Assembly: GCF_001591965.1 (NCBI RefSeq)
Contig: NZ_BCVX01000009.1
Location: 163,917-227,916 of the forward strand
Direction: 5' to 3'
DNA: 64,000 nucleotides
DNA from: Lysinibacillus odysseyi 34hs-1 = NBRC 100172
Lineage (GTDB): Bacteria; Bacillota; Bacilli; Bacillales_A; Planococcaceae
Part shown: positions 8,307 to 16,264 of the stretch, one piece after another
Layout: the number at the start of each line of letters is the position of its first letter
How positions within the stretch are numbered: position 1 is the first letter of the stretch
Program-made: the position numbers and the translations under genes
Notes under the pieces: model-generated
What the model was told of the DNA's origin: nothing
What the model saw: the letters and a program-made list of their open reading frames with translations, nothing else
Database searches by the model: none

Positions 8307-9068
8307 ATGAAAAAAATATTTGCGCTGTTACTCGCTGTATTTGTATTAGCGATAGTAGGTCCGGAAAAATCGGAAGCAAAAGTGATGTATGATGGAGCAG
8401 AAGTTGTAAAAGGACAGACCGGAAAAATGACCTTTAAAAAAGATATTAAGGTCTACAAGAAAAATCCAAACGGTACGTTTGATTCGCTAGTGGTCAAACG
8501 GAATAATTTCTTCAGAACGTATGATATTGAAAAATATGATGGCAAAACATTTTATCAGATGGGGCAATACCGGGTACAAGCAACGGATTTGGTAGTTTTC
8601 AAAGAAGTACCAATAAAAATTCGTTCATCCTTCTATCAAGATCCAACTTATATAAATATTAATCGGGACGGTATTTACGGTAAGGGACAATATGGTTATG
8701 GGTGGTACTTTAAAGCTGGATTTTGGAGTATTTTTTTCAAGGATACAAACAACGGCCAGCTGCTGAGTGCTTGCGATGCCACTACCGATGGGTCGTACGA
8801 ATTTTGTATTCCATTTTCGGGTACAGATCTTAAAATCGCTGAGACAATATCGAGAGAAAAAGATGTACTTTATGAGTTAACAAAAGATACAGGTGGGAAA
8901 ATCATTCCATTAGATGGTGCTAAATCTGAAACAATGCATAAAAAGGGAACTGTTTTGTCATCGTTAGGTACCGAAATTAATGGTTATCTATATGTAAGCT
9001 CAGAAATAAACAATGTTCCATTTACTTGGGTTCCGGTAAATTTATTAAAGCCGATTGAAGATAATTGA
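8307..9068 (+). CDS. Secreted protein of unknown function
   Basis: A 253-residue protein with a clear Sec signal peptide: M-K-K, a hydrophobic core and a likely cut after E-K-S-E-A (about residue 23). There is no lipobox. The mature part is rich in Lys, Gly and aromatic residues, with two regions (about 40-85 and 195-250) that look like SH3-type small beta domains around K-x-G-T-V-L-S-S-L. The region between has Y-G-K-G-Q-Y-G-Y-G-W. The start is ATG 8307, seven bases after AGGAGG. It is probably extracellular or wall-associated. I do not recognise the family. Confidence 0.65.
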   Translation: MKKIFALLLAVFVLAIVGPEKSEAKVMYDGAEVVKGQTGKMTFKKDIKVYKKNPNGTFDSLVVKRNNFFRTYDIEKYDGKTFYQMGQYRVQATDLVVFKEVPIKIRSSFYQDPTYININRDGIYGKGQYGYGWYFKAGFWSIFFKDTNNGQLLSACDATTDGSYEFCIPFSGTDLKIAETISREKDVLYELTKDTGGKIIPLDGAKSETMHKKGTVLSSLGTEINGYLYVSSEINNVPFTWVPVNLLKPIEDN

Positions 9069-9141
9069 TAGATTAGAAATTTTAGCGTCATGCACAAGCA
9101 GGAAGAAGAAGCGTGATCATGCAGCGTGACCTTTTCGTTTC

Positions 9142-9206
9142 AGAGAGATTCCGTTTAAATAAAAGGTTGTATCATATCTTTTAATAGGGGAATCTCTCTT
9201 TTTTAT
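9142..9206 (+). terminator. Terminator of the secreted-protein gene
   Basis: Stem AGAGAGATTCC / GGAATCTCTCT with a 36-base loop, followed by TTTTTTATTT. Confidence 0.7.
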
Positions 9207-9254
9207 TTAGTTTTACTGAAATATCCTTGATAATCAATGGTAGTGTTGAATTGA

Positions 9255-10961
9255 TTAGTATCCAGTGCTGTAGCCTTCTATAATCTCCCCAAACCCTTGT
9301 TTAATGAGGTTATTAGCTACTGACCGAGGGATCTCCTGTTTGCTTTCTGTAAGATAGGCAGCCTTTGAGCGAATCAGCTTGTCAAATAGCTCGCTTCTTT
9401 TTTCTCCAACAGCTTCCAAAGCCTGCTGGGAGTTCATTAAATCTTCTAATGTTAAAATAGGATAATCTGTGCCTTCAAAAGAGAAGTCACCGTTTACTTG
9501 ATACCATACATCCCCATTGTCCCTTAGCCATTTTTCTCCGATGTTTTCAATGCCTCGCTTCATATTCTTTGCTGTTTCTAAATAAGATGCCTCTTTTGTT
9601 TGCTTGTAAGTTTCTAATAAAAGGTTCATTTCCCCTAATGCATGATTTAAGGACACATGTGTCTTCTTTATCTGGTGAGGGGAGTAATAGTCGGTTATGA
9701 GATAGCCGCCTCCTGACACTTCAATGATATTCCCGTTTTTTACTTGATCAACTAAAAAGTCCGCATACATAATATTCGCATGTTTAAGCTCTTTGATATC
9801 AAGCAGGTCCCCTGTTTGTTTTAGGAATAATGCAATTTTTTCATTATGTCTCGTGTCGACGTATGGAGCTTTAATGCCATAATTCTTTTTCAACCATGTA
9901 CTTGTATACTCTGTTTCCCATAAACCATTTCTATCCCCTTGAAAAATAAATAAATTGGCAACGGAATTTATCATCAAGTCGTAAAAATAACGCTCTTTTG
10001 TAGCTTCGTAATGGGTTAACGCCTCTTGATCTTGAACTCTTACGAGGTTTCGGCCATACCCCATTTTTGTTTCAGGTTCAATAGACCATGGGAGTTTTGT
10101 GTAGGGGCCTTCAGCTGTATACCATTTATTTGTCGCTTTATATTGCTTGATACTTTGTTCAATCCATTCATCGAGCGTTTCTTTGTTTTTAAATAAAGGC
10201 TTCTGTGACACTAACATCCAATTTTCTGATAAGTCTTTTCCTGATGAAGAAAGAGGTAGAGTTATAGTGAGGGCTTTTTTGTCTCGGTTTAGTTCCAGGT
10301 TTTTATTTTCACTCGTTAACTCGCGCACTATACTCTTGTCACCGTCCTCATATTCATAACGTAATTCTTTAGATACATAATTTCGGCTCAACATCATATT
10401 CGTAACAAAGTTTTCATGCTCTGTTACTTTTAGAAGACCTATAGGATGTGTAGTTGGGTCTACACCAAATACATGATCATGCTCATGATTAATTTTCTCC
10501 CGTTCGAAATCCGTTAAATCATAATGCACATTTCCATCGATACGATAGGATATCGAAACGCTGTAGTTTTTATCGCTTTTGTTTTCTAATTGAGTGAAAA
10601 TGAAAAAATCCCCGTTGTCGATTTCCCGAACTGTGACTTTTACAAAACCCATGCTTTTCTTGTCTTCTAATAATTCATAGATCGTTGTTTGATCTGTAGA
10701 GCGGATATGCATTTCAGCCGAACTTTTAGTTTCATGCAAAAATAACCCATCAGCTTCCACATTTAATTGTACAGCGTTTGGCAAAGGCACCGTAATTTTC
10801 TCTTGCGGACCTCTTTTTTTATCTTGTTCATTTACAGTTGTTTCTGTTGTCTCGTTTGGTGCAGGTAAATGGTCATTTGTTGTTTTTGCTAAACATATAA
10901 TCACGGCGACTAGGACGGCCAAAAAACATAAAATTATGCTCCATTTTTTTCTGTTAAGCAA
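9255..10961 (-). CDS. Membrane-anchored D-glucuronyl C5-epimerase-like protein
   Basis: 568 residues. An N-terminal signal anchor (about residues 7-25) leads into a Thr/Glu/Pro-rich linker, then a beta-rich region (60-270), then an alpha/alpha-barrel-like region. The C-terminal part, with S-L-N-H-A-L-G-E-M-N-L-L-L-E-T-Y and Y-L-E-T-A-K-N, resembles the C5-epimerase C-terminal domain (glucuronyl C5-epimerases acting on uronic-acid polymers). No other polysaccharide genes are adjacent, so the substrate is open. The start is TTG at 10959-10961, with GGAGGG seven bases upstream. It would act outside the cytoplasmic membrane. The family call is by motif resemblance only. Confidence 0.5.
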   Translation of the reverse strand: MLNRKKWSIILCFLAVLVAVIICLAKTTNDHLPAPNETTETTVNEQDKKRGPQEKITVPLPNAVQLNVEADGLFLHETKSSAEMHIRSTDQTTIYELLEDKKSMGFVKVTVREIDNGDFFIFTQLENKSDKNYSVSISYRIDGNVHYDLTDFEREKINHEHDHVFGVDPTTHPIGLLKVTEHENFVTNMMLSRNYVSKELRYEYEDGDKSIVRELTSENKNLELNRDKKALTITLPLSSSGKDLSENWMLVSQKPLFKNKETLDEWIEQSIKQYKATNKWYTAEGPYTKLPWSIEPETKMGYGRNLVRVQDQEALTHYEATKERYFYDLMINSVANLFIFQGDRNGLWETEYTSTWLKKNYGIKAPYVDTRHNEKIALFLKQTGDLLDIKELKHANIMYADFLVDQVKNGNIIEVSGGGYLITDYYSPHQIKKTHVSLNHALGEMNLLLETYKQTKEASYLETAKNMKRGIENIGEKWLRDNGDVWYQVNGDFSFEGTDYPILTLEDLMNSQQALEAVGEKRSELFDKLIRSKAAYLTESKQEIPRSVANNLIKQGFGEIIEGYSTGY

Positions 10962-11277
10962 TCCGATCCCTCCGGTGTAACAATTTATTGTATAAAAAAC
11001 TCTTAAGAGAGTGCATCAGTATTGAACGGAAATGCGCATTTATTACATGATTATACATAACAATCTAATTTGAAAGGTTAATTTTACTAATATTTATTGC
11101 GATTCCCTTTTGAATTTTTGAGAATCTTTCGTTCTCCTTTCTTTCTAGGCTGCCGATCCACAACAAAGCATTTAATCGTAGGGCTATTTAAAAGTGTACC
11201 TCCAATGTACAAGTTTAATTTTCCAGTCCTTGGGCAAATTAGGGATGTAATGATGAAAATTTGAGGAGGACGACATA
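10962..11277. other. Divergent upstream region of hmp
   Basis: 316 bases. No ATTTATATTTAAA-type NsrR box is recognised. The segment GTGTACCTCCAATGTAC (about 11193-11209) is a loose inverted repeat that could be an operator. No gene is seen. Confidence 0.35.
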
Positions 11278-12501
11278 TTGTTAGATGAAAAAACCATCCA
11301 GCTTGTTCAATCTACAGCCCCGGTATTAAAGGAGCACAGTGCTGAGATTGGTAAACGTTTTTACAGTCTCTTATTTTCAAAAGCTCCTGATTTGTACAAT
11401 TTATTCAACCAAACGAACCAAAAGAGAGGTATCCAGCAAGAGGCATTGGCTTATTCGGTTTATGCAGCAGGTGAGCATATTACGAATTTAGATGCATTGG
11501 CGCCTGTGATTAGAAGAATTACCGAGAAACATCGTGCGATTGGTGTTGTTGCCGAGCAGTATCCGGTAGTAGGTGAAACGTTACTGGAAGCAGTAAAGGA
11601 CGTTTTAGGTGATTCCGCTACAGATGAAATATTAGAGGCTTGGGGAAAAGCCTACGGGTATATCGCCGATGCTTTTATTAGTATTGAAAAGGAATTGTAT
11701 GAAGAAGCAAAAAATGCTCCCGGCGGCTGGGAAGGTTTCAGGAGCTTTACAGTTGAGAAGAAGCAAAAGGAAACAAATAGCGTAACTTCCTATTATTTAA
11801 AGCCGACAGATGGAGGGCCTATTGCCTCCTATGAGCCAGGGCAATATATAACATTATGGGCAGAAGTTCCTGGCGAGCAGTATAAGCATATACGGCACTA
11901 CAGCTTGTCGGAAGCTCCCGGCAAAGGGTATTACCGGGTCAGTGTCAAGCGTGAAGAAGGGCGGGGAGCAGCACCAAACGGCATAGTATCAAATTATTTA
12001 GCGTCGGACCTGAACGTTGGGGATAAGCTGGATTTCTCTGCTCCTGCCGGAGATTTTACGCTCGATAAGTCAAATGCGCCTGTTGTACTGATCAGCGGGG
12101 GAATCGGTGTAACACCGTTAATAAGTATGCTGAATGCTATCGTGGAAAATGGTCCAGATCGTCAAGTTACGTTTATCCATGCTGCAGCTAATAGCAATGA
12201 GCATGCGTTTAGGGAGCATGTAAAACAATTGGACGCTGCCAACAATCATGTTAAATCATTGATTGTTTATGACAGTCCAACAGAGGCAGACCGGCACGCA
12301 CAGAATTATGATAAAGAGGGACGGATTGATCTAGCCTTTTTACAAGGGGCTGTATCAGCTAAAGAAGAAGCACAATTTTACTTTTGCGGGCCGATACCAT
12401 TTATGGAGACGGTCAATAATATGTTAACCGAATGGCGTGTACCAAAGGATCATATCCATTATGAAGCATTTAACCCTATTGCCATTTTAGACGAGGAATA
12501 A
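11278..12501 (+). CDS. hmp: Flavohemoprotein (nitric oxide dioxygenase)
   Basis: A 407-residue protein. The globin domain spans residues 1-140 with distal Tyr29, proximal His85, and Tyr95 as in Hmp. A ferredoxin-NADP-reductase-type FAD domain follows (residues 150-260, with R-H-Y-S-L and G-x-V-S-N-Y-L), then an NAD domain (I-S-G-G-I-G-V-T-P, F-C-G-P). It oxidises nitric oxide to nitrate using O2 and NAD(P)H in the cytosol. The start is TTG 11278, seven bases after GAGGAGGA. The length is standard for the family. Induction by NO is expected, but no regulator site is proven here. Confidence 0.95.
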   Translation: MLDEKTIQLVQSTAPVLKEHSAEIGKRFYSLLFSKAPDLYNLFNQTNQKRGIQQEALAYSVYAAGEHITNLDALAPVIRRITEKHRAIGVVAEQYPVVGETLLEAVKDVLGDSATDEILEAWGKAYGYIADAFISIEKELYEEAKNAPGGWEGFRSFTVEKKQKETNSVTSYYLKPTDGGPIASYEPGQYITLWAEVPGEQYKHIRHYSLSEAPGKGYYRVSVKREEGRGAAPNGIVSNYLASDLNVGDKLDFSAPAGDFTLDKSNAPVVLISGGIGVTPLISMLNAIVENGPDRQVTFIHAAANSNEHAFREHVKQLDAANNHVKSLIVYDSPTEADRHAQNYDKEGRIDLAFLQGAVSAKEEAQFYFCGPIPFMETVNNMLTEWRVPKDHIHYEAFNPIAILDEE

Positions 12502-12612
12502 TGCAAAGTGTCCGGGGCTTTTCTGGAAAGTGGTTACTTTCTGGGCGGGTCCTTTTTTGGTGAAAATCTGCCGAAAATTATTTTTTATTGTTAACCTAAC
12601 ATTAAAAGATTT

Positions 12613-12643
12613 TTGTTAACTTAGATGAATAGTAGGTTGACAC
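12613..12643 (+). promoter_or_regulatory. BirA operator of bioY
   Basis: TTGTTAACT, 13 bases, then GGTTGACAC. This reproduces the B. subtilis biotin operator architecture (TTGTTAACC-N13-GGTTAACAA) with the same spacing. It overlaps the -35 hexamer of the bioY promoter, so biotin-loaded BirA would block transcription. Confidence 0.85.
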
Positions 12644-12665
12644 ATAAAAAGAGATTAACTATACT
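12637..12665 (+). promoter_or_regulatory. Sigma-A promoter of bioY
   Basis: TTGACA (12637-12642), 17-base spacer, TATACT (12660-12665). The bioY start codon is about 31 bases downstream. Confidence 0.85.
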
Positions 12666-12696
12666 ATCTCTAATATTGATTTACAGGAGGTATAGG

Positions 12697-13281
12697 ATGT
12701 CCACAACAGCTGCCAGAACAACAAATCATTCAAGAACCTTACAAATGGTTCAAATTGCGATGTTCGCTGTACTGATGATGATCGGTGCTAATATTTCCTC
12801 TTTCTTGGTGATTGGTGGAGTACCAATCACGCTGCAAACTTTCTTTGCCATACTGGCGGGAATCGTATTAGGCAGCCGTACAGGAGCAGTAGCTATGCTA
12901 TTTTATGCTTTTATCGGGTTGGTTGGTCTGCCGGTATTCTCGCAATTTTCAGGTGGAATTGATTCACTTGCTATGCCTACTTTCGGCTTTATCCTTTCGT
13001 ATCCTATCGTTGCCTACGTTGTTGGAGAGATCGCTCGGAAATTCCCGACGACAAAAGGCTTTGTGATCGCTGCGCTGGTCGGAACTGCACTCAACTATGT
13101 AATCGGAACGAATTGGATGTACGCAGCCTATAAGCTATGGTTCGCAGCACCGTCAGGCTTTACTTATAAAATGGCTTGGGCATGGATGGTTGTGCCGATG
13201 CCGAAGGATATTATTCTGGCTGTTTTTGCCGGCGTTTTCGGCTATCGTCTTAAGCCGATTGTACAAAAGTATGGAAAATGA
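12697..13281 (+). CDS. bioY: Biotin ECF transporter S component BioY
   Basis: A 194-residue membrane protein with six predicted helices. It has the BioY hallmarks V-P-I-T-L-Q-T-F-F near residue 43, G-x-x-x-G-L-P-V-F and the C-terminal P-x-P-K-D-I-I-L biotin-site region. It binds biotin at the outer face and works with the EcfAA'T energising module, which is encoded elsewhere. The start is ATG 12697, six bases after AGGAGG. The open frame extends upstream to 12625 but would overlap the BirA operator and promoter. A CHY zinc-finger gene follows by 37 bases. Confidence 0.95.
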   Translation: MSTTAARTTNHSRTLQMVQIAMFAVLMMIGANISSFLVIGGVPITLQTFFAILAGIVLGSRTGAVAMLFYAFIGLVGLPVFSQFSGGIDSLAMPTFGFILSYPIVAYVVGEIARKFPTTKGFVIAALVGTALNYVIGTNWMYAAYKLWFAAPSGFTYKMAWAWMVVPMPKDIILAVFAGVFGYRLKPIVQKYGK

Positions 13282-13318
13282 TATGGTGCATCGCTGCAGG
13301 AAACAAGGGGAGAGTAAA

Positions 13319-13648
13319 ATGCTTCTTCATGGTCATGAAATAAAAGGTAGCAATATCGATCAAGAAACACGCTGTTCGCACTATCACACAGAAATTGACC
13401 GGATTGCCATTAAATTTTACTGCTGTGATACATATTATCCCTGCCACTCTTGCCATGAAGAAAAAGGGTGCAGTCATCCACAGGTGTGGCCGAAGAATGA
13501 GTTTCACCAAAAAGCCATTTTATGCGGAGCATGCGGGTACGAGCTTACGATTAATGAATATCTGGCTTGCAACGCATCGTGCCCATCCTGCAAAAGCGCA
13601 TTCAATGCAGGCTGCAGCCTGCATAAGCATCTGTATTTTGAAGTGTAG
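13319..13648 (+). CDS. CHY-type zinc finger protein
   Basis: A 109-residue soluble protein made almost entirely of Cys/His metal ligands: C-S-H-Y-H near residue 19, C-C-D-x-Y-Y-P-C-H-S-C-H, C-G-A-C-G, C-P-S-C and a final C-S-L-H-K-H. This order is the CHY zinc finger (PF05495), found in small bacterial proteins related to yeast Hot13, with structural zinc sites. The start is ATG 13319 with GGGGAGAG upstream. The upstream in-frame extension lies inside bioY. Co-transcription with bioY is likely, since there is no terminator between them. A link to biotin is not explained. Confidence 0.85.
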   Translation: MLLHGHEIKGSNIDQETRCSHYHTEIDRIAIKFYCCDTYYPCHSCHEEKGCSHPQVWPKNEFHQKAILCGACGYELTINEYLACNASCPSCKSAFNAGCSLHKHLYFEV

Positions 13649-13665
13649 GCGTTAAGAGGCCGAGG

Positions 13666-13697
13666 TCCGTTACTTATAATAGTAGCGGGCTTTTTTG
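13666..13697 (+). terminator. Terminator of bioY-CHY operon
   Basis: Stem GTCCGTTACT / AGTAGCGGGC (with G-U pairs) and a 5-6 base loop, followed by TTTTTT. Confidence 0.75.
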
Positions 13698-13877
13698 TCT
13701 ATTGGTCTCCTATATTATCAGTTTGTGAAAAAAGGATTTATTTCATGGCATCTCGAAATGAAAAGACAGGGAAAGAACAACTGGGCTAAATAAATTGTTT
13801 GGCTGGAAACCTTCACTGTCAACCAGTGATTATAATGTCTTAAAGTTAATGAGTAAAAAGACGAAAGGAAGATAGCT

Positions 13878-14423
13878 ATGGTGTATATCGCTCTTCTTCG
13901 GGGAATTAATGTAGGCGGAAAAAATAAAATGGATATGAAGCTGCTTAAACAAACATTTGAACGGGCCGGACTGCATAATGTAGTGACATATATCAATACA
14001 GGCAACATTATTTTTTCCTGCAATGGACTGACGAAAACTGAACTGTCGCATATGTTGGAAGAGGCGATATGTCAAGATTTCGAGCTGCATATTAAAGTAA
14101 TGGTTCGAAGTATAGAGGATATCAGGGGAGTCATTCATGCCATTCCCGATACATGGAAGAATGACCAGGACATGAAAAGTGATGTCATGTTTTTATGGGA
14201 TGAAATTGATGAGGAATCTGTACTTGAGCATTTAGTCATCAAACCGGCTATTGATACGGTGAAATATGTGCCAGGCGCAATTTTATGGTCCATTGATAAG
14301 AAAAATGTTACAAAAAGCGGGATGACAAAGATAATTGGAACGAAGTTATACAAACAAGTGACGGTCAGAAATGTTAACACCGCCCGTAAAATCTATGAAA
14401 TCATGCAAAATCAACCGGGTTAG
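13878..14423 (+). CDS. DUF1697-family protein
   Basis: 181 residues opening M-V-Y-I-A-L-L-R-G-I-N-V-G-G-K-N-K-M, the unmistakable DUF1697 N-terminus, with Y-I-N-T-G-N-I-I-F-S near residue 40. It has a two-domain ferredoxin-like fold and a basic C-terminus (M-T-K-I-I-G-T-K-L-Y-K-Q-V-T-V-R-N-x-N-T). The function of the family is unknown. AAGGAAG precedes the ATG at normal distance. It is monocistronic, with a weak hairpin downstream. Confidence 0.85.
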   Translation: MVYIALLRGINVGGKNKMDMKLLKQTFERAGLHNVVTYINTGNIIFSCNGLTKTELSHMLEEAICQDFELHIKVMVRSIEDIRGVIHAIPDTWKNDQDMKSDVMFLWDEIDEESVLEHLVIKPAIDTVKYVPGAILWSIDKKNVTKSGMTKIIGTKLYKQVTVRNVNTARKIYEIMQNQPG

Positions 14424-14904
14424 CCGGTCGAGGGCAGCAGTATAATTTTCGGACTTTGAGAGGTAATGTAGTAAATAGATACATTACCTTTACTATGATA
14501 GTTATTATATACATTTTACAAAGTGGTCTTTCGGGTATAACAACAGCGATCGATTGCATATTTTCCTGATTTGTTCAGCAGCCTCATAAGATCGGCTGTA
14601 TTTTTCAGTACTGCGAACAATGCCTGAAATATATGCCCCGACATTCCGTTAACATATAGTAGTCCCTCATTTATTATCTTTTCATTCATGGCATGCTACC
14701 AGCTCATCGATATGCTCCTCTTTCATCAAAAAAAATCCCCTCTTAACACGGGAAGGCCTCGTTCCTATTATGTCAATTGTCCGCAGCTCCCGTACAAGCT
14801 GGCTGAGAAGGCAAGATCATCATTCTTTTTTAATATAACGAATATTTCCAATTGGTTGTTATTACTATATAATATTTCGTATCACTTTGTAGGAAAGGCA
14901 GATT
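14424..14904. other. Intergenic region with possible decayed minus-strand gene
   Basis: About 480 bases. A weak hairpin sits at 14461-14489. On the minus strand between about 14830 and 14490, protein-like segments appear in different frames (for example ELRTIDIIGTRPSR, then IRKICNRSLLLYPKD), separated by stops. This suggests a frameshifted remnant of unknown family. A plus-strand frame at 14688-14972 has no start signal and overlaps the next gene. Confidence 0.35.
14461..14493 (+). terminator. Weak terminator-like hairpin
   Basis: Stem AGGTAATGTA / TACATTACCT with a 9-base loop. The tail is only TTACTAT. Confidence 0.45.
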
Positions 14905-16077
14905 ATGAGATCGATATTTCTATATTTTCATCCGCTTGTTTGGATTATTTTATGCGGTACTATTTTTGCTAGAACAGCAAGCTTTATGGCGATGCCGTTT
15001 TTAGCGCTGTATTTACATAATGAACTGCATGCTTCTCCGCTCCTAATCGGGATGACGTTAGGAGTAGCCCCGTTATTTTCGACATTCGGCGGGCTGATTG
15101 GCGGTTATTTGACGGACCGCTTCGAAAGAAAATATGTAATCATTACAACTGTTTTTGTTTGGAGTTTCACATTTTTGGGCTTTGCGTTTGCACCGAGTGC
15201 TGCCTTTTTTGTCGTGCTGAATGCGTTAAACGGCTTGTGCCGCTCATTTTTTGAGCCGGGCACACAGGCATTAATGATTGATTTTACCGAGGACAGCAAA
15301 AAACGAAGACTGTTTTCTGTCCGCTACACGGCAATCAATATTGCAGCAGTCATTGGGCCACTACTTGGTGTTTGGATTGCCAGTATGTCCAGTGCTTCCG
15401 TCCCGTTCATTATTACAGCAACGATGTATGCGATGTACGGATTGTTTTTACTAATTGTTCTAAACCGTTATGGATCGAAGCAGCAGCAATTAAGCGGGGG
15501 ACATAAAGTGATGGCTATTTTTAGTGCGGTTGCCCATGACCGCAAGCTGTTTTACTTTATTATGGCTGGGATTTTAATTTCAATCGGCTATTCACAGTTT
15601 GATTCTACACTGCCGCAGCTGATTGATATAAAAGTAGAGAATGGCGTAAAGTTATTTTCATATGCTATTGTAGCGAATTCGATCACTGTCCTCACCCTGC
15701 AGCTTCCACTTACGATCATGATTGAAAAGGCGAATATCTATACGTCTCTTAAGATCGGTATTACCATATTTGCGGCGGGGCTATTGTTGTTTGGTATATC
15801 GGAAAATGGGTGGATGTTTATCGTGAGTATGATTATCTTCTCGGTCGGCGAGATTTTTTGCTTCCCAACAATGAATGCAGTCATAGAGGAAATCGCCCCA
15901 AGCGACCAAAAAGGGATTTATTTAGGCGCTTCTCAGCTGAAAAATATAGGCGGCTTCATCGGTCCTGTTTTAGGCGGCTGGCTGCTGATTGCTGCGATGG
16001 ATTGGATGTATGCTGTCATTGCGCTGCTGATGCTGAGCAGTATTATTATTTACCGTCAAGCACTGCGATTAGCGTAA
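14905..16077 (+). CDS. MFS transporter
   Basis: A 390-residue, 12-helix major facilitator protein, most like the MdtH/YfmO-type drug exporters. Loop 2-3 carries G-G-x-L-T-D-R-F-E-R-K and a matching D-x-x-x-x-R sequence follows helix 4. The two halves are joined by a short cytosolic loop (Y-G-S-K-Q-Q-Q). The ATG at 14905 follows GGAAAGG. It stands alone between terminators, and no regulator is adjacent. The substrate cannot be inferred. Confidence 0.8.
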   Translation: MRSIFLYFHPLVWIILCGTIFARTASFMAMPFLALYLHNELHASPLLIGMTLGVAPLFSTFGGLIGGYLTDRFERKYVIITTVFVWSFTFLGFAFAPSAAFFVVLNALNGLCRSFFEPGTQALMIDFTEDSKKRRLFSVRYTAINIAAVIGPLLGVWIASMSSASVPFIITATMYAMYGLFLLIVLNRYGSKQQQLSGGHKVMAIFSAVAHDRKLFYFIMAGILISIGYSQFDSTLPQLIDIKVENGVKLFSYAIVANSITVLTLQLPLTIMIEKANIYTSLKIGITIFAAGLLLFGISENGWMFIVSMIIFSVGEIFCFPTMNAVIEEIAPSDQKGIYLGASQLKNIGGFIGPVLGGWLLIAAMDWMYAVIALLMLSSIIIYRQALRLA

Positions 16078-16106
16078 AAGACAGAAGTCAAACTAATATA
16101 AAGAAG

Positions 16107-16180
16107 TCCCCTTTATGTAGGCAGTGTAAAAACCATTCCTTTGCGAATGATGATACACTCTACTTAGAGGGGATTTTTTG
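16107..16180 (+). terminator. Long terminator hairpin of the MFS gene
   Basis: A roughly 70-base structure: TCCCCT...GTAG...AGTGT pairs with ACACT...CTAC...AGGGGA, with an inner CATTC/GAATG hairpin, followed by TTTTTTG. It is unusually long for a terminator in this window. Confidence 0.7.
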
Positions 16181-16264
16181 ACTAGAATTAATAAATTTTA
16201 TTTTGTATGATATCACCTGTTAATGCAGGATGAAAAAAGAAAAGTACAAAGAAGGAGCGCATAC

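Noticed and set aside
10962..11277. An NsrR operator before hmp
   Set aside because: No sequence close to the NsrR consensus could be found. Only a loose inverted repeat is present.
14688..14972. A plus-strand 94-codon frame
   Set aside because: Overlaps the MFS start, lacks a ribosome binding site and has no family features.
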